Under the pieces are notes generated by a model that saw only the letters and a program-made list of their open reading frames with translations, made no database searches and was not told the DNA's origin. A DNA stretch of 64,000 nt from Methyloglobulus morosus KoM1 (lineage in GTDB: Bacteria > Pseudomonadota > Gammaproteobacteria > Methylococcales > Methylomonadaceae): positions 1-64,000 of the forward strand of contig NZ_AYLO01000089.1 of assembly GCF_000496735.2 (NCBI RefSeq). The letters run 5' to 3'. Each line of letters begins with the position of its first letter. Position 1 is the stretch's first letter. Of this stretch, positions 47,921 to 57,016 are shown piece after piece. The translations under genes and the position numbers were made by a program.

Positions 47921-49605
47921 TAGTTGATCATCCCTTTCAACGTCAATAACTCCTTGACTATTCCGCCATGAATTTTACCCAGCTCCTGCACATCAAAATC
48001 TTCACCCACCTCACTCACCAATAAGCGATGCAAAATCACCTCTGGCTTATCGTAATGGATTTCCTCAAACACATCTTCCTTATAGCGGCTTAAGCTCAGA
48101 TCGTAGTTTTCATCGACAATTTCCTGTCGCGGCACTGTAAAGTGGCGTTGTGTGCGGTCAGTGGCTTGCTCAGTTTGGCGGCTGTGGTAGTTCGCAACAA
48201 TATCTTGCAAATCGCCGTGGCCGTCTAGCTTGTTGCGTTTATCATCCAATGAATAGCCATCGCTTTGCATGTCATAAAACCACACCTGTTGTGTGGTAGG
48301 TTGATCGACCTTGTCTAACTGGTCATAGACTTTTGTGAAGATCAAAATGGCGGTGCTCACCCCCGCATAAGGTCTAAACACGCCACTGGGCAATGTGATT
48401 ACCGCTTTTAAATCACAGCTATCCACCAGAATTTTCCGCGCTGCCACAAAGGCATTACCGGAACCAAACAAAACACCTTGCGGCACGATCACGGCCGCCG
48501 TGCCGCCTTTTTTCAGCAAACGATAGATATTTTCGATAAATAACAGCTCGGTTTTGGTTGTGCCTAGTTTCAGGCTTTCGTTGATGTCGCCCTTGTCGAT
48601 ACTGCCGGTAAAAGGAGGGTTCGCCATAACGATGTCGTACTGGCTGGCCTCGTCAAAACTTTTGCTGAGGGTATCTTTGTAGTCAATGTGTGGCTCGTCG
48701 ATGCCGTGCATCATCAGGTTCATCAAGCCCAATCTCACCATCGTACTGTCGATGTCATAACCCCATAAACTTTCGTTAAGGATGTTTTTGGCGTTTTCGG
48801 TCAAGCTGGCGCTGACTGACGTGCGTTTAAAGCCGTCTTCGTCGGTTTGCAGGTGTGCCGCACTGCTGTCGTTATTCTTGGCGGCTTTGATCGCCAATTG
48901 GGTAACGATGTATTGATAGGCACCCAGCAAAAAACCGCCGGAACCACAGGCTGGATCGGCAATGCGATGGCCTAATTGCGGTTGTACCAGTTCGGCCATC
49001 AACTTAATGATATGGCGAGGTGTGCGAAACTGGCCGTTTTTACCGGCGCTGGCGATTTCCGACAGAAGGTATTCATAAACATCGCCCTGGATATCCTGAA
49101 ACGCTTGACCTTTGTCCTGCGAATCTTTTTCCATCTCGGCATACATTTCGTCGATGGTTTTAACTGCTTCCACCAAGAGCATTGGCTTGGGGATGATGAA
49201 CACGGCGTTTTTCATGTGGTGGGTGAAGCAGGATGCTTGGCCGTTTATATCTTTTAAGAATGGGAAGACTTTGGTTTGTACGTGCGACAACATGTGGTCA
49301 GCCGACATGTGTTTGAATTCGCTCCAGCGTAATGCGTGTTTATCCACGGCAAAGGGTTTTTGTTCTTCCGGTATTTTGTCTCTATGCTCAGACGGAATCC
49401 ATTCTCCAGAAAAACGCGAAGTGAAGCTATCACCGGTAAATTCGGCATCGGCCTGCTGTTTTAAATCCAGGTCGTCCAATCGTTTCATAAACAGCAAATA
49501 GGTAATTTGCTCGATAGCCGTCAGCGGATTGGAAATACCTCCGCTCCAGAATTTGTTCCAAAGCTGGTCGATTTTGCTTTTTAAGGTGGGGTTATTTTGT
49601 AGCAT
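47920..49605 (-). CDS. hsdM: Type I restriction methyltransferase subunit HsdM
   Basis: A 561-aa N6-adenine methyltransferase. It has the HsdM N-terminal domain (LKSKIDQLWNKFWSGGISNP), the AdoMet-binding DPACGSGGF at 217-225 and the catalytic NPPF at 329-332. It modifies host DNA with HsdS and joins HsdR for restriction. It is the second gene of the operon, starting 29 bases after hsdR. Confidence 0.96.
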   Translation of the reverse strand: MLQNNPTLKSKIDQLWNKFWSGGISNPLTAIEQITYLLFMKRLDDLDLKQQADAEFTGDSFTSRFSGEWIPSEHRDKIPEEQKPFAVDKHALRWSEFKHMSADHMLSHVQTKVFPFLKDINGQASCFTHHMKNAVFIIPKPMLLVEAVKTIDEMYAEMEKDSQDKGQAFQDIQGDVYEYLLSEIASAGKNGQFRTPRHIIKLMAELVQPQLGHRIADPACGSGGFLLGAYQYIVTQLAIKAAKNNDSSAAHLQTDEDGFKRTSVSASLTENAKNILNESLWGYDIDSTMVRLGLMNLMMHGIDEPHIDYKDTLSKSFDEASQYDIVMANPPFTGSIDKGDINESLKLGTTKTELLFIENIYRLLKKGGTAAVIVPQGVLFGSGNAFVAARKILVDSCDLKAVITLPSGVFRPYAGVSTAILIFTKVYDQLDKVDQPTTQQVWFYDMQSDGYSLDDKRNKLDGHGDLQDIVANYHSRQTEQATDRTQRHFTVPRQEIVDENYDLSLSRYKEDVFEEIHYDKPEVILHRLLVSEVGEDFDVQELGKIHGGIVKELLTLKGMIN

Positions 49606-49634
49606 TTATTTTTCTCATTATTATGTGCTTTTAG

Positions 49635-52466
49635 CTAAGCTGCTAAGCGTTCGGTTAGTTCTAAAATTTCGTTGATTTCAGCAGGGCTGAAAACACCGCG
49701 AATACCTTGCGGATGTATCACGGTAAATGGAGATTGTATCAAATCGCGTTTTTCAATCTTTTCCCGTTCAATAATGAAGTTTTTTAATAGTCGCAAAAAC
49801 TCCAATTGGCGGCTGTTTAGGTTGCTGTGTTGGGCAATAAACTGATCGAAGGCTTTACTTACTGTATCTGGAAAACTGGCCAGAATTTCAATGCCAAGAA
49901 TGTGCCTGACGAACTGGATAATCCTTGCTTTGCGATTTTTGTAAACTTTCCGAAGCAAATCTTCAGTAATATGGGGATGTTCTTCATTCAATAAATTTCC
50001 CAAGTCATCGGCTTCTTCGTCAGTGATGTCGTTGCCATTTTTGATTTTTTGCAATATGGGATTGCTATTGGTCAGCTCCAGCACCAATTCTTCAACCATT
50101 TCACGATAACGGGTAATGCTGACTGCTTCGTGTTGTGGGCCGAATTCTACTTTTTCCTTATTGTGCAAGACATCGGTTAGGTCTAGTTTGATTGTTCCTT
50201 CACCTAGATTTTGCTGTTCCCGAAATTTCATTAATGGCGCAAGTTTTTCAGCCAGTTCGTCAAGTGCTGCATCCGTACAATTTGCCCAATAGTTATTTTT
50301 TTGGGCGGTTGTAATCAAGCTCTCTTCTCTTGCCACCATCGGGACAGCAAGTGGCAGTTCACTGATTTGTTCGATCAACCCTTCTTTTAGGGTATCGAAT
50401 TTTTCTATTTCTTCTTTTATGCCTGTTTCTTTATTTAACAAAGCCAAAGAAATTTCCAAGACATCTTTACTAAAACGCATGGCCTTAAAATCGGCCTGAG
50501 AAACGGTACGAAATAAAGGTTTGATCTCATTACGCAAGAATTCGAATTTTTGTGTCGTGATTGTATTCCAATAATTGTCATCTGCAATGCTGTTAAGTGC
50601 CGTTGCAGCCTCTATGATAACAACAGAGTTTTTGGGTAATTCGTTTATCTGCTGTCGTAATTTGTCGATTTCCTTCGCTGCAATTTCGTCATGGTTAAGT
50701 TCAATTGCTTTTTCTATTTTATCTAAGCGAATAGCGACAAATCGAACTGGCAAAGGTAATTGTGCTTTAAGTTCTTTGCCCTTTGGGGTAACTTTGAAGT
50801 ATTCGAAATTATCCCAACAATCGAGGATCAGAAACATATCTTTCTCGGTACACCACGGTTTTATTTTTTTTGATTCAAGTAAGCGTGTACCTCGACCGAT
50901 CATTTGCCAGAATTTTGTATAGGAATAAACTGGCTTGGCAAAAACCAAGTTAACAATCTCACGAACATCAATTCCGGTATCCAACATGTCCACACTGATG
51001 GCGATGCGAGGCATATCATTGTGAGTAAATTGGTCTAACAATCCGCCTTTCCCATACACTCTTGGATCATCCGAAACCAATACTTTAGCCAGTTCACCAT
51101 GATATTGCGGAAACAGTTTGTCAAAGATTTCTTCGATACGACGAGCATGTGCTTTGGATGCACAGAAGAAAATGGTTTTCCCAGGGAGAACACCGTTAGC
51201 ATCTTTAATGGATTCTTCCATGAATTCTTTAACTATTAGGGTATTTGTGCCTTTGTTAATAACCTGCTTTTCTAACTGGCTGCCTTCAAAATTAATTTCT
51301 TCAATATCTTTGCCTTCCAGTATGAGCTTTTTCTGATCATCCAGGCTTATAGTGCGTTTACTAATTCCCTCTTTCTGGAATTTAGTTTGTATTTTGATGA
51401 CTTGAAAATTACATAAGAAAGGCGGTGCGTTGTTTACCGCTTCTTCGAATGTATAGGCAAATGTAGGCAAACCATCTTCACAATGAAACAACTTGAAGGT
51501 ATTGTGATCGATAACATCGGTAGGTGTTGCCGTTAACCCTACGTTAATCGTTTTGAAATAATCGATAACTTCTCCATACGTGTTGTATATGGAACGATGG
51601 CTTTCATCAATGACTATCAAGTCAAAGAAATGTGGCGACAACGGTTTGGTTTCATCACGAATGACGTTAAGCATGGTTGGATAGGTAGAGATATAGATTC
51701 GCCTATCTTTGGCAATTAATTTTTCTCCGATCTTTGGCCAGCGCGGTTCGTTGGGAAGGTGTTCTTTAAAGGCGGCCAATCCTTGTTCGCGTAATGCAAT
51801 ACGATCAACCAGAAACAAAACCCGCTCAACATGGCTAGCCCGCATCAAAGTGTCAACCAAGGCTATACAAGTACGGGTTTTTCCTGTACCTGTAGCCATT
51901 ACTAATAGAAAATCCCGCTGTTTGCGTTCAATCGCTTCCAGAACGGCGCGAATAGCTCTAATTTGATAATCTCTTCCCGCAATATCCGTATTAATAAGTT
52001 CTTGTGTAAGGTGTTTTTTATTACGCCGGATGTATCGAAAACGTTCTAAATCATCAAGTGTTGGAAATCCAACAATTTTACGAGGTGGGTAATTATTCAA
52101 ATCCCAAAAGTAGATTTCAAGGCCATTAGTGTAAAAGCAAAAAGGAAGCTCGCCTCCTTTATCATTGTGTAAGTTGTAGCAATATTGTTTGGCTTGTTCT
52201 CGCCCTAACGCCGCATCTTTACTGGTTTTTTTTGCTTCAACTACCGCTATTGGCTTTGCATCGCGACCTAAGAGTACATAATCACTGAATTGGTGGCCTT
52301 GGAATGGGGTTTGAGGTTCTCGAATGTCATCAGGCAATGGAACCGAAATGTCAAATTCAATTATCACTTGAGTTGGATCATCAACTTTCCATCCGGCTGA
52401 CTCAAGAGCTTTATCGATAATGTTTTTACGGGTGTGTTGTTCTGTATTCACAATTAAGAAGCACAA
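49635..52466 (-). CDS. hsdR: Type I restriction endonuclease subunit HsdR
   Basis: A 943-aa motor and nuclease subunit. The PD-(D/E)XK nuclease part holds AVVEAKK (Glu77, Lys79), the SF2 helicase has ATGTGKT (191-197), DESH (287-290) and IGRGTRL, and the C-terminus is of the EcoEI type (from about residue 730). It cuts unmodified DNA after translocation. The open frame begins with a TTG at 52466; a GTG at 52451 (MNTEQHTRKNIIDKALESAG) is an equally good start and neither has a clear ribosome-binding site. It leads the leftward defence operon. Confidence 0.95.
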   Translation of the reverse strand: MCFLIVNTEQHTRKNIIDKALESAGWKVDDPTQVIIEFDISVPLPDDIREPQTPFQGHQFSDYVLLGRDAKPIAVVEAKKTSKDAALGREQAKQYCYNLHNDKGGELPFCFYTNGLEIYFWDLNNYPPRKIVGFPTLDDLERFRYIRRNKKHLTQELINTDIAGRDYQIRAIRAVLEAIERKQRDFLLVMATGTGKTRTCIALVDTLMRASHVERVLFLVDRIALREQGLAAFKEHLPNEPRWPKIGEKLIAKDRRIYISTYPTMLNVIRDETKPLSPHFFDLIVIDESHRSIYNTYGEVIDYFKTINVGLTATPTDVIDHNTFKLFHCEDGLPTFAYTFEEAVNNAPPFLCNFQVIKIQTKFQKEGISKRTISLDDQKKLILEGKDIEEINFEGSQLEKQVINKGTNTLIVKEFMEESIKDANGVLPGKTIFFCASKAHARRIEEIFDKLFPQYHGELAKVLVSDDPRVYGKGGLLDQFTHNDMPRIAISVDMLDTGIDVREIVNLVFAKPVYSYTKFWQMIGRGTRLLESKKIKPWCTEKDMFLILDCWDNFEYFKVTPKGKELKAQLPLPVRFVAIRLDKIEKAIELNHDEIAAKEIDKLRQQINELPKNSVVIIEAATALNSIADDNYWNTITTQKFEFLRNEIKPLFRTVSQADFKAMRFSKDVLEISLALLNKETGIKEEIEKFDTLKEGLIEQISELPLAVPMVAREESLITTAQKNNYWANCTDAALDELAEKLAPLMKFREQQNLGEGTIKLDLTDVLHNKEKVEFGPQHEAVSITRYREMVEELVLELTNSNPILQKIKNGNDITDEEADDLGNLLNEEHPHITEDLLRKVYKNRKARIIQFVRHILGIEILASFPDTVSKAFDQFIAQHSNLNSRQLEFLRLLKNFIIEREKIEKRDLIQSPFTVIHPQGIRGVFSPAEINEILELTERLAA

Positions 52467-52637
52467 TAAATATTCATTTTGGACTGATTCGGCTAAGAAA
52501 TAGGAGATTTTCTAATCATGTACTTTAATGGTTTCATTATTGTTACAGACTTTTGCAGATTTAACATTCATAACCCGCATACACATATCAGTTTTATAGA
52601 TCTTAGAATAATAGTTACTGTTTGTGGATTTGACGAA

Positions 52638-52724
52638 TCATTTGATGCAGTAGTAGATAAGCAAAGAATCGATATCCGAGAATAACGAATCCAAAAAATA
52701 ACTGCCTAACCCCGGCGATTGCCC
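52638..52724 (-). pseudogene. Remnant of a RelE/ParE-type toxin
   Basis: Just past the antitoxin stop the minus strand reads SPGLGSYFLDSLFSDIDSL, the recognisable first-helix stretch of a RelE/ParE toxin of the kind paired with these antitoxins. It is cut by a TAA before it and a TGA after it, and nothing after 52638 looks like the rest of the toxin. The N-terminal part expected between the antitoxin and this stretch is missing. The toxin seems to have been deleted, leaving an orphan antitoxin. Confidence 0.5.
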
Positions 52725-52755
52725 TTAGTAAAAATGGTAGCCGTTGATTAAATAT

Positions 52756-52968
52756 TCATTGCTTCCGTTGACGGATAGCTTTTTTGGCATTTTGCCAATC
52801 CATTGGCTGGTCGTGTCCAGCTAACCGGCTTTCTTCCCTTTTAAGCAAAACTTCGCCATGCCAGTCGGGCGATTTAACATTTTGGTGTTGGCAGATGACG
52901 TCCCAGATTTGTTCCATAGTTGCGATCTTTTCTTCCAGGCTCATGTTGCTTATAGCGACTGCGTTCAT
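52756..52968 (-). CDS. Addiction-module antitoxin (TIGR02574-type), orphan
   Basis: A 70-aa protein typical of the small helical addiction-module family (LEEKIATMEQIWDVICQ, DWHGEVLLKREESRLAGHDQ, MDWQNAKKAIRQR), which bind a RelE/ParE toxin. GAGGTGG precedes the ATG. The cognate toxin gene should follow immediately, but only a broken fragment is left, so this antitoxin is probably an orphan. Confidence 0.87.
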   Translation of the reverse strand: MNAVAISNMSLEEKIATMEQIWDVICQHQNVKSPDWHGEVLLKREESRLAGHDQPMDWQNAKKAIRQRKQ

Positions 52969-53066
52969 ATTCCACCTCTTGATGTTAATTTATTACTGTT
53001 ATTTTGGCACGAATTCAGGCTGATATATAAATTTCGTGTACCAAGGCTATGAAAAGTTGATGTTGC

Positions 53067-53741
53067 TTAGCTGGAAACAGGTTTAATACACTCTTCTGTA
53101 TTATGCCTCGGACTATTCACCACCGTACTGACCGGCCAAGCGGTCATTTGTTCAGACGGGTATTGGGTTAACAAGGTTTGCAAGCCATTCGTATCGGTAT
53201 TATCAGTCGCAAGCCATGATTCCCAATGTTGATTTGGCAAAATCACCGGCATCCGGTCGTGAATGTTTTGCATTAACTCATTTCCTGAGGTGACAATGAT
53301 AGAACACGATTCAATTTCACTGCCATCGCTGCCCCGCCATTGCTCCCAAAGTCCTGCCAAGGCCATAGGTTGTTTATCTTTAAGTGTGATAAACCAAGGT
53401 TGTTTGACTTTGTTATTAGCTTGTTCCTGCCATTCAAAATAGCCATCGCAAATTACAAGAGCGCGTCTGTGCTTGAACGCTGACCGGAAGGTTGGTTTTT
53501 CTGCAACCGTTTCTGCCCGTGCATTGATGGTGCTGTAGCCGGTATTGATTTCCTTTGCCCAGGAGGGGATCAAGCCCCAACGGGCGAAAGCAAAATGTCG
53601 TTTGCTGTTTTCCTGCCTGACGATGGAGATGGTTTGTGAAGGTGCGACGTTATAACTGGCTTTAATATCCGGCACATTGTCGGTCTGGAAGCGTTTCGCC
53701 AGGGCTAAAGGGTCAGTGTATAAGGCAAAGCGTCCGCACAT
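53067..53741 (-). CDS. yedK: SOS-associated abasic-site protein YedK (HMCES/SRAP)
   Basis: A 224-aa SRAP domain protein that crosslinks through Cys2 to abasic sites in single-stranded DNA. It begins MCGRFALY, and has STINARAETVAEKPTFRSAF and GNELMQNIHDRMPVIL, which hold the conserved Asn, Glu and His of the active site. It is divergent from umuDC across 115 bases, in keeping with a shared damage-response role. No clear LexA box was found in the gap. Confidence 0.95.
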   Translation of the reverse strand: MCGRFALYTDPLALAKRFQTDNVPDIKASYNVAPSQTISIVRQENSKRHFAFARWGLIPSWAKEINTGYSTINARAETVAEKPTFRSAFKHRRALVICDGYFEWQEQANNKVKQPWFITLKDKQPMALAGLWEQWRGSDGSEIESCSIIVTSGNELMQNIHDRMPVILPNQHWESWLATDNTDTNGLQTLLTQYPSEQMTAWPVSTVVNSPRHNTEECIKPVSS

Positions 53742-53856
53742 AAAAAAATAATTCTCGTTAAATCATGGCCTTTGAATGAGGGCGATAAAAAACAGAACAA
53801 ATAAAGAACAATGTCGGTTATAGTAATTTTCCCATCGTAAAATGCGTTGACCGATT

Positions 53857-54288
53857 ATGCCACATTTTATTACGCCACTCTTCAACACTCACTTAAAACT
53901 ACCCTTGTTTGGTAGCCAAGTTCCCGCTGGTTTTCCATCCCCTGCAGACGATCATCTGGAATCGGAGCTGGACTTGAATGAATATCTCATCGACCATCCG
54001 TCAGAAACCTTCTTTGTCCGGGCAAAGGGCGACTCCATGTTAGAGGCCGGAATATTCGATAAGGACTTGTTGATTGTAGACCGTTCCCTAACAGCCAAGC
54101 ATAACGACATTGTGATTGCAGCGGTGGGTGGTGAACTGACCGTCAAACGCTTATGTGTGCAACACGGTAAGCCTTGGTTGCTCCCTGCAAACCCGGATTA
54201 TAGGCCCATTCAAATTAAGGAAGGTTCTGAATTGTATGTTTGGGGCGTGGTCATCCATGCCATCCACCGGATGAACGCTAACGGATGA
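53857..54288 (+). CDS. umuD: DNA polymerase V accessory protein UmuD
   Basis: A 143-aa S24-family self-cleaving protein. Cleavage is expected at Ala24-Gly25 in VPAGFPSP. The catalytic pair is Ser60 (KGDSML) and Lys97 (ELTVKRL), the same numbers as in E. coli UmuD. After RecA-stimulated cleavage UmuD' joins UmuC for translesion synthesis. The stop overlaps the umuC start by 4 bases. Confidence 0.95.
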   Translation: MPHFITPLFNTHLKLPLFGSQVPAGFPSPADDHLESELDLNEYLIDHPSETFFVRAKGDSMLEAGIFDKDLLIVDRSLTAKHNDIVIAAVGGELTVKRLCVQHGKPWLLPANPDYRPIQIKEGSELYVWGVVIHAIHRMNANG

Positions 54289-55556
54289 TCGCACTGGTCG
54301 ATTGCAATAACTTTTACGTCAGTTGCGAACGAGCGTTTAATCCGAAACTGGAAGGCAAGCCAGTCGGGATTTTGAGTAACAATGACGGTTGTATTATTGC
54401 CCGTAGCGAGGAAATAAAAAAACTCGGGGTGGCCATGGGAACACCTTATTTCAAGATTCCTGACCTGATCAAACAGCATAATATCCAAATACTGTCCTCT
54501 AACTACGCCTTATACGCCGATATGTCCCGACGAGTCATGCAGGTGCTATCACGATTTACCCCGACGATGGAAATCTACTCGATAGATGAATCATTCCTGG
54601 ATTTATCCGGCTTTGCCCAAGATTTGACCGCTTACGGCAGCACGATAGCCAAAACCATCAAGCAAGGCACGGGTATTCCGGTATCCATCGGCATCGCACC
54701 GACGAAGACCTTGGCGAAATTGGCCAACAAACTCGCCAAGAAAGGCATCGCGGGTCATCGGCAAGTATTGGACTGGAACACGCTGACAGATACTAACGCC
54801 GTACTTCAACACTTTCCAGTCAAGGATGTTTGGGGCATTTCATCAGGCTGGGGAAGTCGGTTAGCCAAACTGGGTATCGCTAATACTTATGATTTAAAAC
54901 AGACTGACCCCAAGTGGATACGCCAGCATTTTGGCGTGGTGCTGGAACGCATCGTCAGGGAACTCAACGGAACGCCATGTATTCCGATGGAAATGATTGC
55001 GCCAGCACGCAAGCAAACCCTGACCTCTCGCAGCTTTGGGGAACGCTTGACTCAGCTTTTGGATCTACGGGCGGCGGTATCGGTATTTGCTTCCCGTTCT
55101 GCCGAAAAGTTAAGGACGCAAAACCTCTGCGCCCTGTCGATTTGTGTGTTTATCCATACCAGTCCCTTTGACTCATCAAAACCGGCGTACTCCAATGCGG
55201 TGACTATCCGTTTCGACCAACCCAGCCAAGATACCGGCTGGTTAATCCATTGCGCGTTGTCTGGCTTAGCAAGAATATTTAAACCGGGTTATCACTATCA
55301 GCGCGCCGGTGTCCTGTTACCTGATCTAGTACCATCAGGCACACAGCAATTGTCGTTATTTTCCGATGAGCCTGAAATGGATGCCAAACACGGCCAATTA
55401 ATGTCGATGATAGACAACATCAACCGGATACACGGCAGGCATACCATTCGCTATGCCAGTGAAAACTTAAGCGCAAAGTGGCGGATGCGGCAAAATATGA
55501 AAAGTCCGGCTTATACGACGAGTTGGGCGGCGTTGCCTGCTGTGAATGTTATATAA
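54285..55556 (+). CDS. umuC: DNA polymerase V catalytic subunit UmuC
   Basis: A 423-aa Y-family polymerase. MIALVDCNNFYVSCERAF holds the first catalytic Asp6 and YSIDESFLDL holds the Asp-Glu pair. PVSIGIAPTKTLAKLANKLA and the little-finger part with SRSFGERL follow. It makes error-prone bypass synthesis with UmuD'. UmuDC is often carried on mobile elements, and here it sits beside a defence island. Confidence 0.96.
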   Translation: MIALVDCNNFYVSCERAFNPKLEGKPVGILSNNDGCIIARSEEIKKLGVAMGTPYFKIPDLIKQHNIQILSSNYALYADMSRRVMQVLSRFTPTMEIYSIDESFLDLSGFAQDLTAYGSTIAKTIKQGTGIPVSIGIAPTKTLAKLANKLAKKGIAGHRQVLDWNTLTDTNAVLQHFPVKDVWGISSGWGSRLAKLGIANTYDLKQTDPKWIRQHFGVVLERIVRELNGTPCIPMEMIAPARKQTLTSRSFGERLTQLLDLRAAVSVFASRSAEKLRTQNLCALSICVFIHTSPFDSSKPAYSNAVTIRFDQPSQDTGWLIHCALSGLARIFKPGYHYQRAGVLLPDLVPSGTQQLSLFSDEPEMDAKHGQLMSMIDNINRIHGRHTIRYASENLSAKWRMRQNMKSPAYTTSWAALPAVNVI

Positions 55557-55997
55557 AAGGGCACTTTGTAGTGGCTAAAGTTTAAATGATGTAGTCAAAG
55601 CAGGCAGACACAGCGAATTAATGGAATAGATGTCATATCCCGGATACCAAAAGCCCATAGCACCTCCCGATCATTTCTAAATTGGCCACTACCGGGGATT
55701 TTAATATTTTTGTTTGCCGAATTTGTGCAGAATCAGGTTGGTGGACATCCAACAAATATTGCTTTGGAGAAACGTTTCGGAAAAAAAATCGTAGATCGCA
55801 TTAATCTGCTTGCAAAGTGGCTTAAAAACATCCAAATCGACTATGAGTGAGTGAAGAGATAATATACCTCAAGATGAGGAAATGTGACACATCCCTTCTT
55901 ACAATAACACTTATTCGCATCTTATGGTCTTAATTTATATACAACTAATAGTATAACAATTCTTCATATTTGATAAAAAAATAAATGAGCAATATTG
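55557..55997. other. Gap with a short protein-like fragment and an inverted repeat
   Basis: No intact gene. On the plus strand, about 55660-55850, one frame reads FAEFVQNQVGGHPTNIALEK, then RFGKKIVDRINLLAKWLKNI up to a TGA at 55848-55850; it has no start or ribosome-binding site and could be the tail of a lost gene of unknown family. GTAGTGGC near 55572 and GCCACTAC near 55683 form an 8-bp inverted repeat. The last 150 bases are AT-rich and show nothing else. Confidence 0.45.
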
Positions 55998-56588
55998 TTA
56001 TACATCACCGTTACTTAATATAGATTCCTTTACTTGCTTAAGAATTACTCGTGTTTCTTCATTTAAATAGTTTGAAGAAAGTAATTCTTCCAAAATTACG
56101 ATATCATCCTTAATTCCATATTGATACATTTCTAATATCCTAGAGTTTAATAGCTTTGAATCAATGATTTTCGCATTTTTTAATGCTTGAAGTGATCGAC
56201 GTCTGTATAAGCTTTTTCTAAATTTTGATATATCATCAAGATTGGCAAAGTTAAAATCCGAAAACAATCCTATATGAATGCTAAATATTTCATCAATTTC
56301 AGTACATATGTCACATTTTATTGCATTTAAAATAACTTCATCATCTTTGATTCTTTTTTCATATGTTATAATACTAGACAAAGAATCTTGAGCTGATTTA
56401 GATGCGTTATCTGCATCATTTTTTATGTTTTTGATAGCTTTAACATGGCTATACGCATCGATAGCTAATACTGCAAAATAACAACCAAACGCAAAGCCAA
56501 TTACTGTAACTATTGTGCCAAGCACTCCCAATAATGAAGTTATATCTGAAATCCCTATGTTAAGAAAGGCAGTACATATATTATCCAT
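55998..56588 (-). CDS. Small membrane-anchored protein of the kinase operon
   Basis: A 196-aa protein starting MDNICTAFLNIG, with one N-terminal membrane helix (TSLLGVLGTIVTVIGFAFGC) and then helical, partly coiled-coil sequence. GAAGGG sits 9 bases before this ATG; a TTG 15 bases earlier is also in frame. Its start is 4 bases from the stop of the receiver gene, so it is co-translated with it. I do not recognise a family. It is the only gene in the operon that could carry the output signal of the kinase and receiver. Confidence 0.65.
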   Translation of the reverse strand: MDNICTAFLNIGISDITSLLGVLGTIVTVIGFAFGCYFAVLAIDAYSHVKAIKNIKNDADNASKSAQDSLSSIITYEKRIKDDEVILNAIKCDICTEIDEIFSIHIGLFSDFNFANLDDISKFRKSLYRRRSLQALKNAKIIDSKLLNSRILEMYQYGIKDDIVILEELLSSNYLNEETRVILKQVKESILSNGDV

Positions 56589-56592
56589 TTTA

Positions 56593-57000
56593 CTACCCTT
56601 CAATAATGCGTTTAATTTGTGTTAATAATTCATCTACAAAAGTTTTGCTTTTTATAAGGTACGGTATATTTCTTTCAGTGGCCCAAGTATTTGCCTCTTG
56701 TCTTTCGACAACTGTTAAAATAAGTATTGGTATATTAGTTGTAAGATTATCTTGTTTTATTTTATTGATTACACATTGACCAGTAATTAACCCACTTTTT
56801 GATTCTTCTGGAGTTATTTTATTACCAGTTGGAATCATTATATCCATGATAATCAACTGAACATTTCTATAATTTTTGTTTAAGTCATTGAAAAATTCAT
56901 CTGGAGTTTGACTTCGTTTAACTAAATAATTATTGTCACGAATTTCATCTAAATATCCCATAAGGGAACTATCGTTATCATCATCTAGCCAAAGTATCAT
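56593..57000 (-). CDS. Stand-alone response-regulator receiver protein
   Basis: A 135-aa protein that is only a receiver domain: acidic pocket Asp6-Asp8, phosphoacceptor Asp53 in LIIMDIMIP, Thr96 (ILILT) and Lys117 or Lys119. An insert follows the Asp (TGNKITPEESKSGLITGQ). No output domain is present, so it must signal by binding another protein. It lies 16 bases after the kinase gene and just before the membrane protein gene. Confidence 0.88.
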   Translation of the reverse strand: MILWLDDDNDSSLMGYLDEIRDNNYLVKRSQTPDEFFNDLNKNYRNVQLIIMDIMIPTGNKITPEESKSGLITGQCVINKIKQDNLTTNIPILILTVVERQEANTWATERNIPYLIKSKTFVDELLTQIKRIIEG

Positions 57001-57016
57001 TTATTGTCTCCAGTTA

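Noticed and set aside
53742..53856. A LexA box (CTGT-N8-ACAG) expected between yedK and umuD
   Set aside because: No sequence in the gap matches it, so SOS control cannot be claimed from the window.
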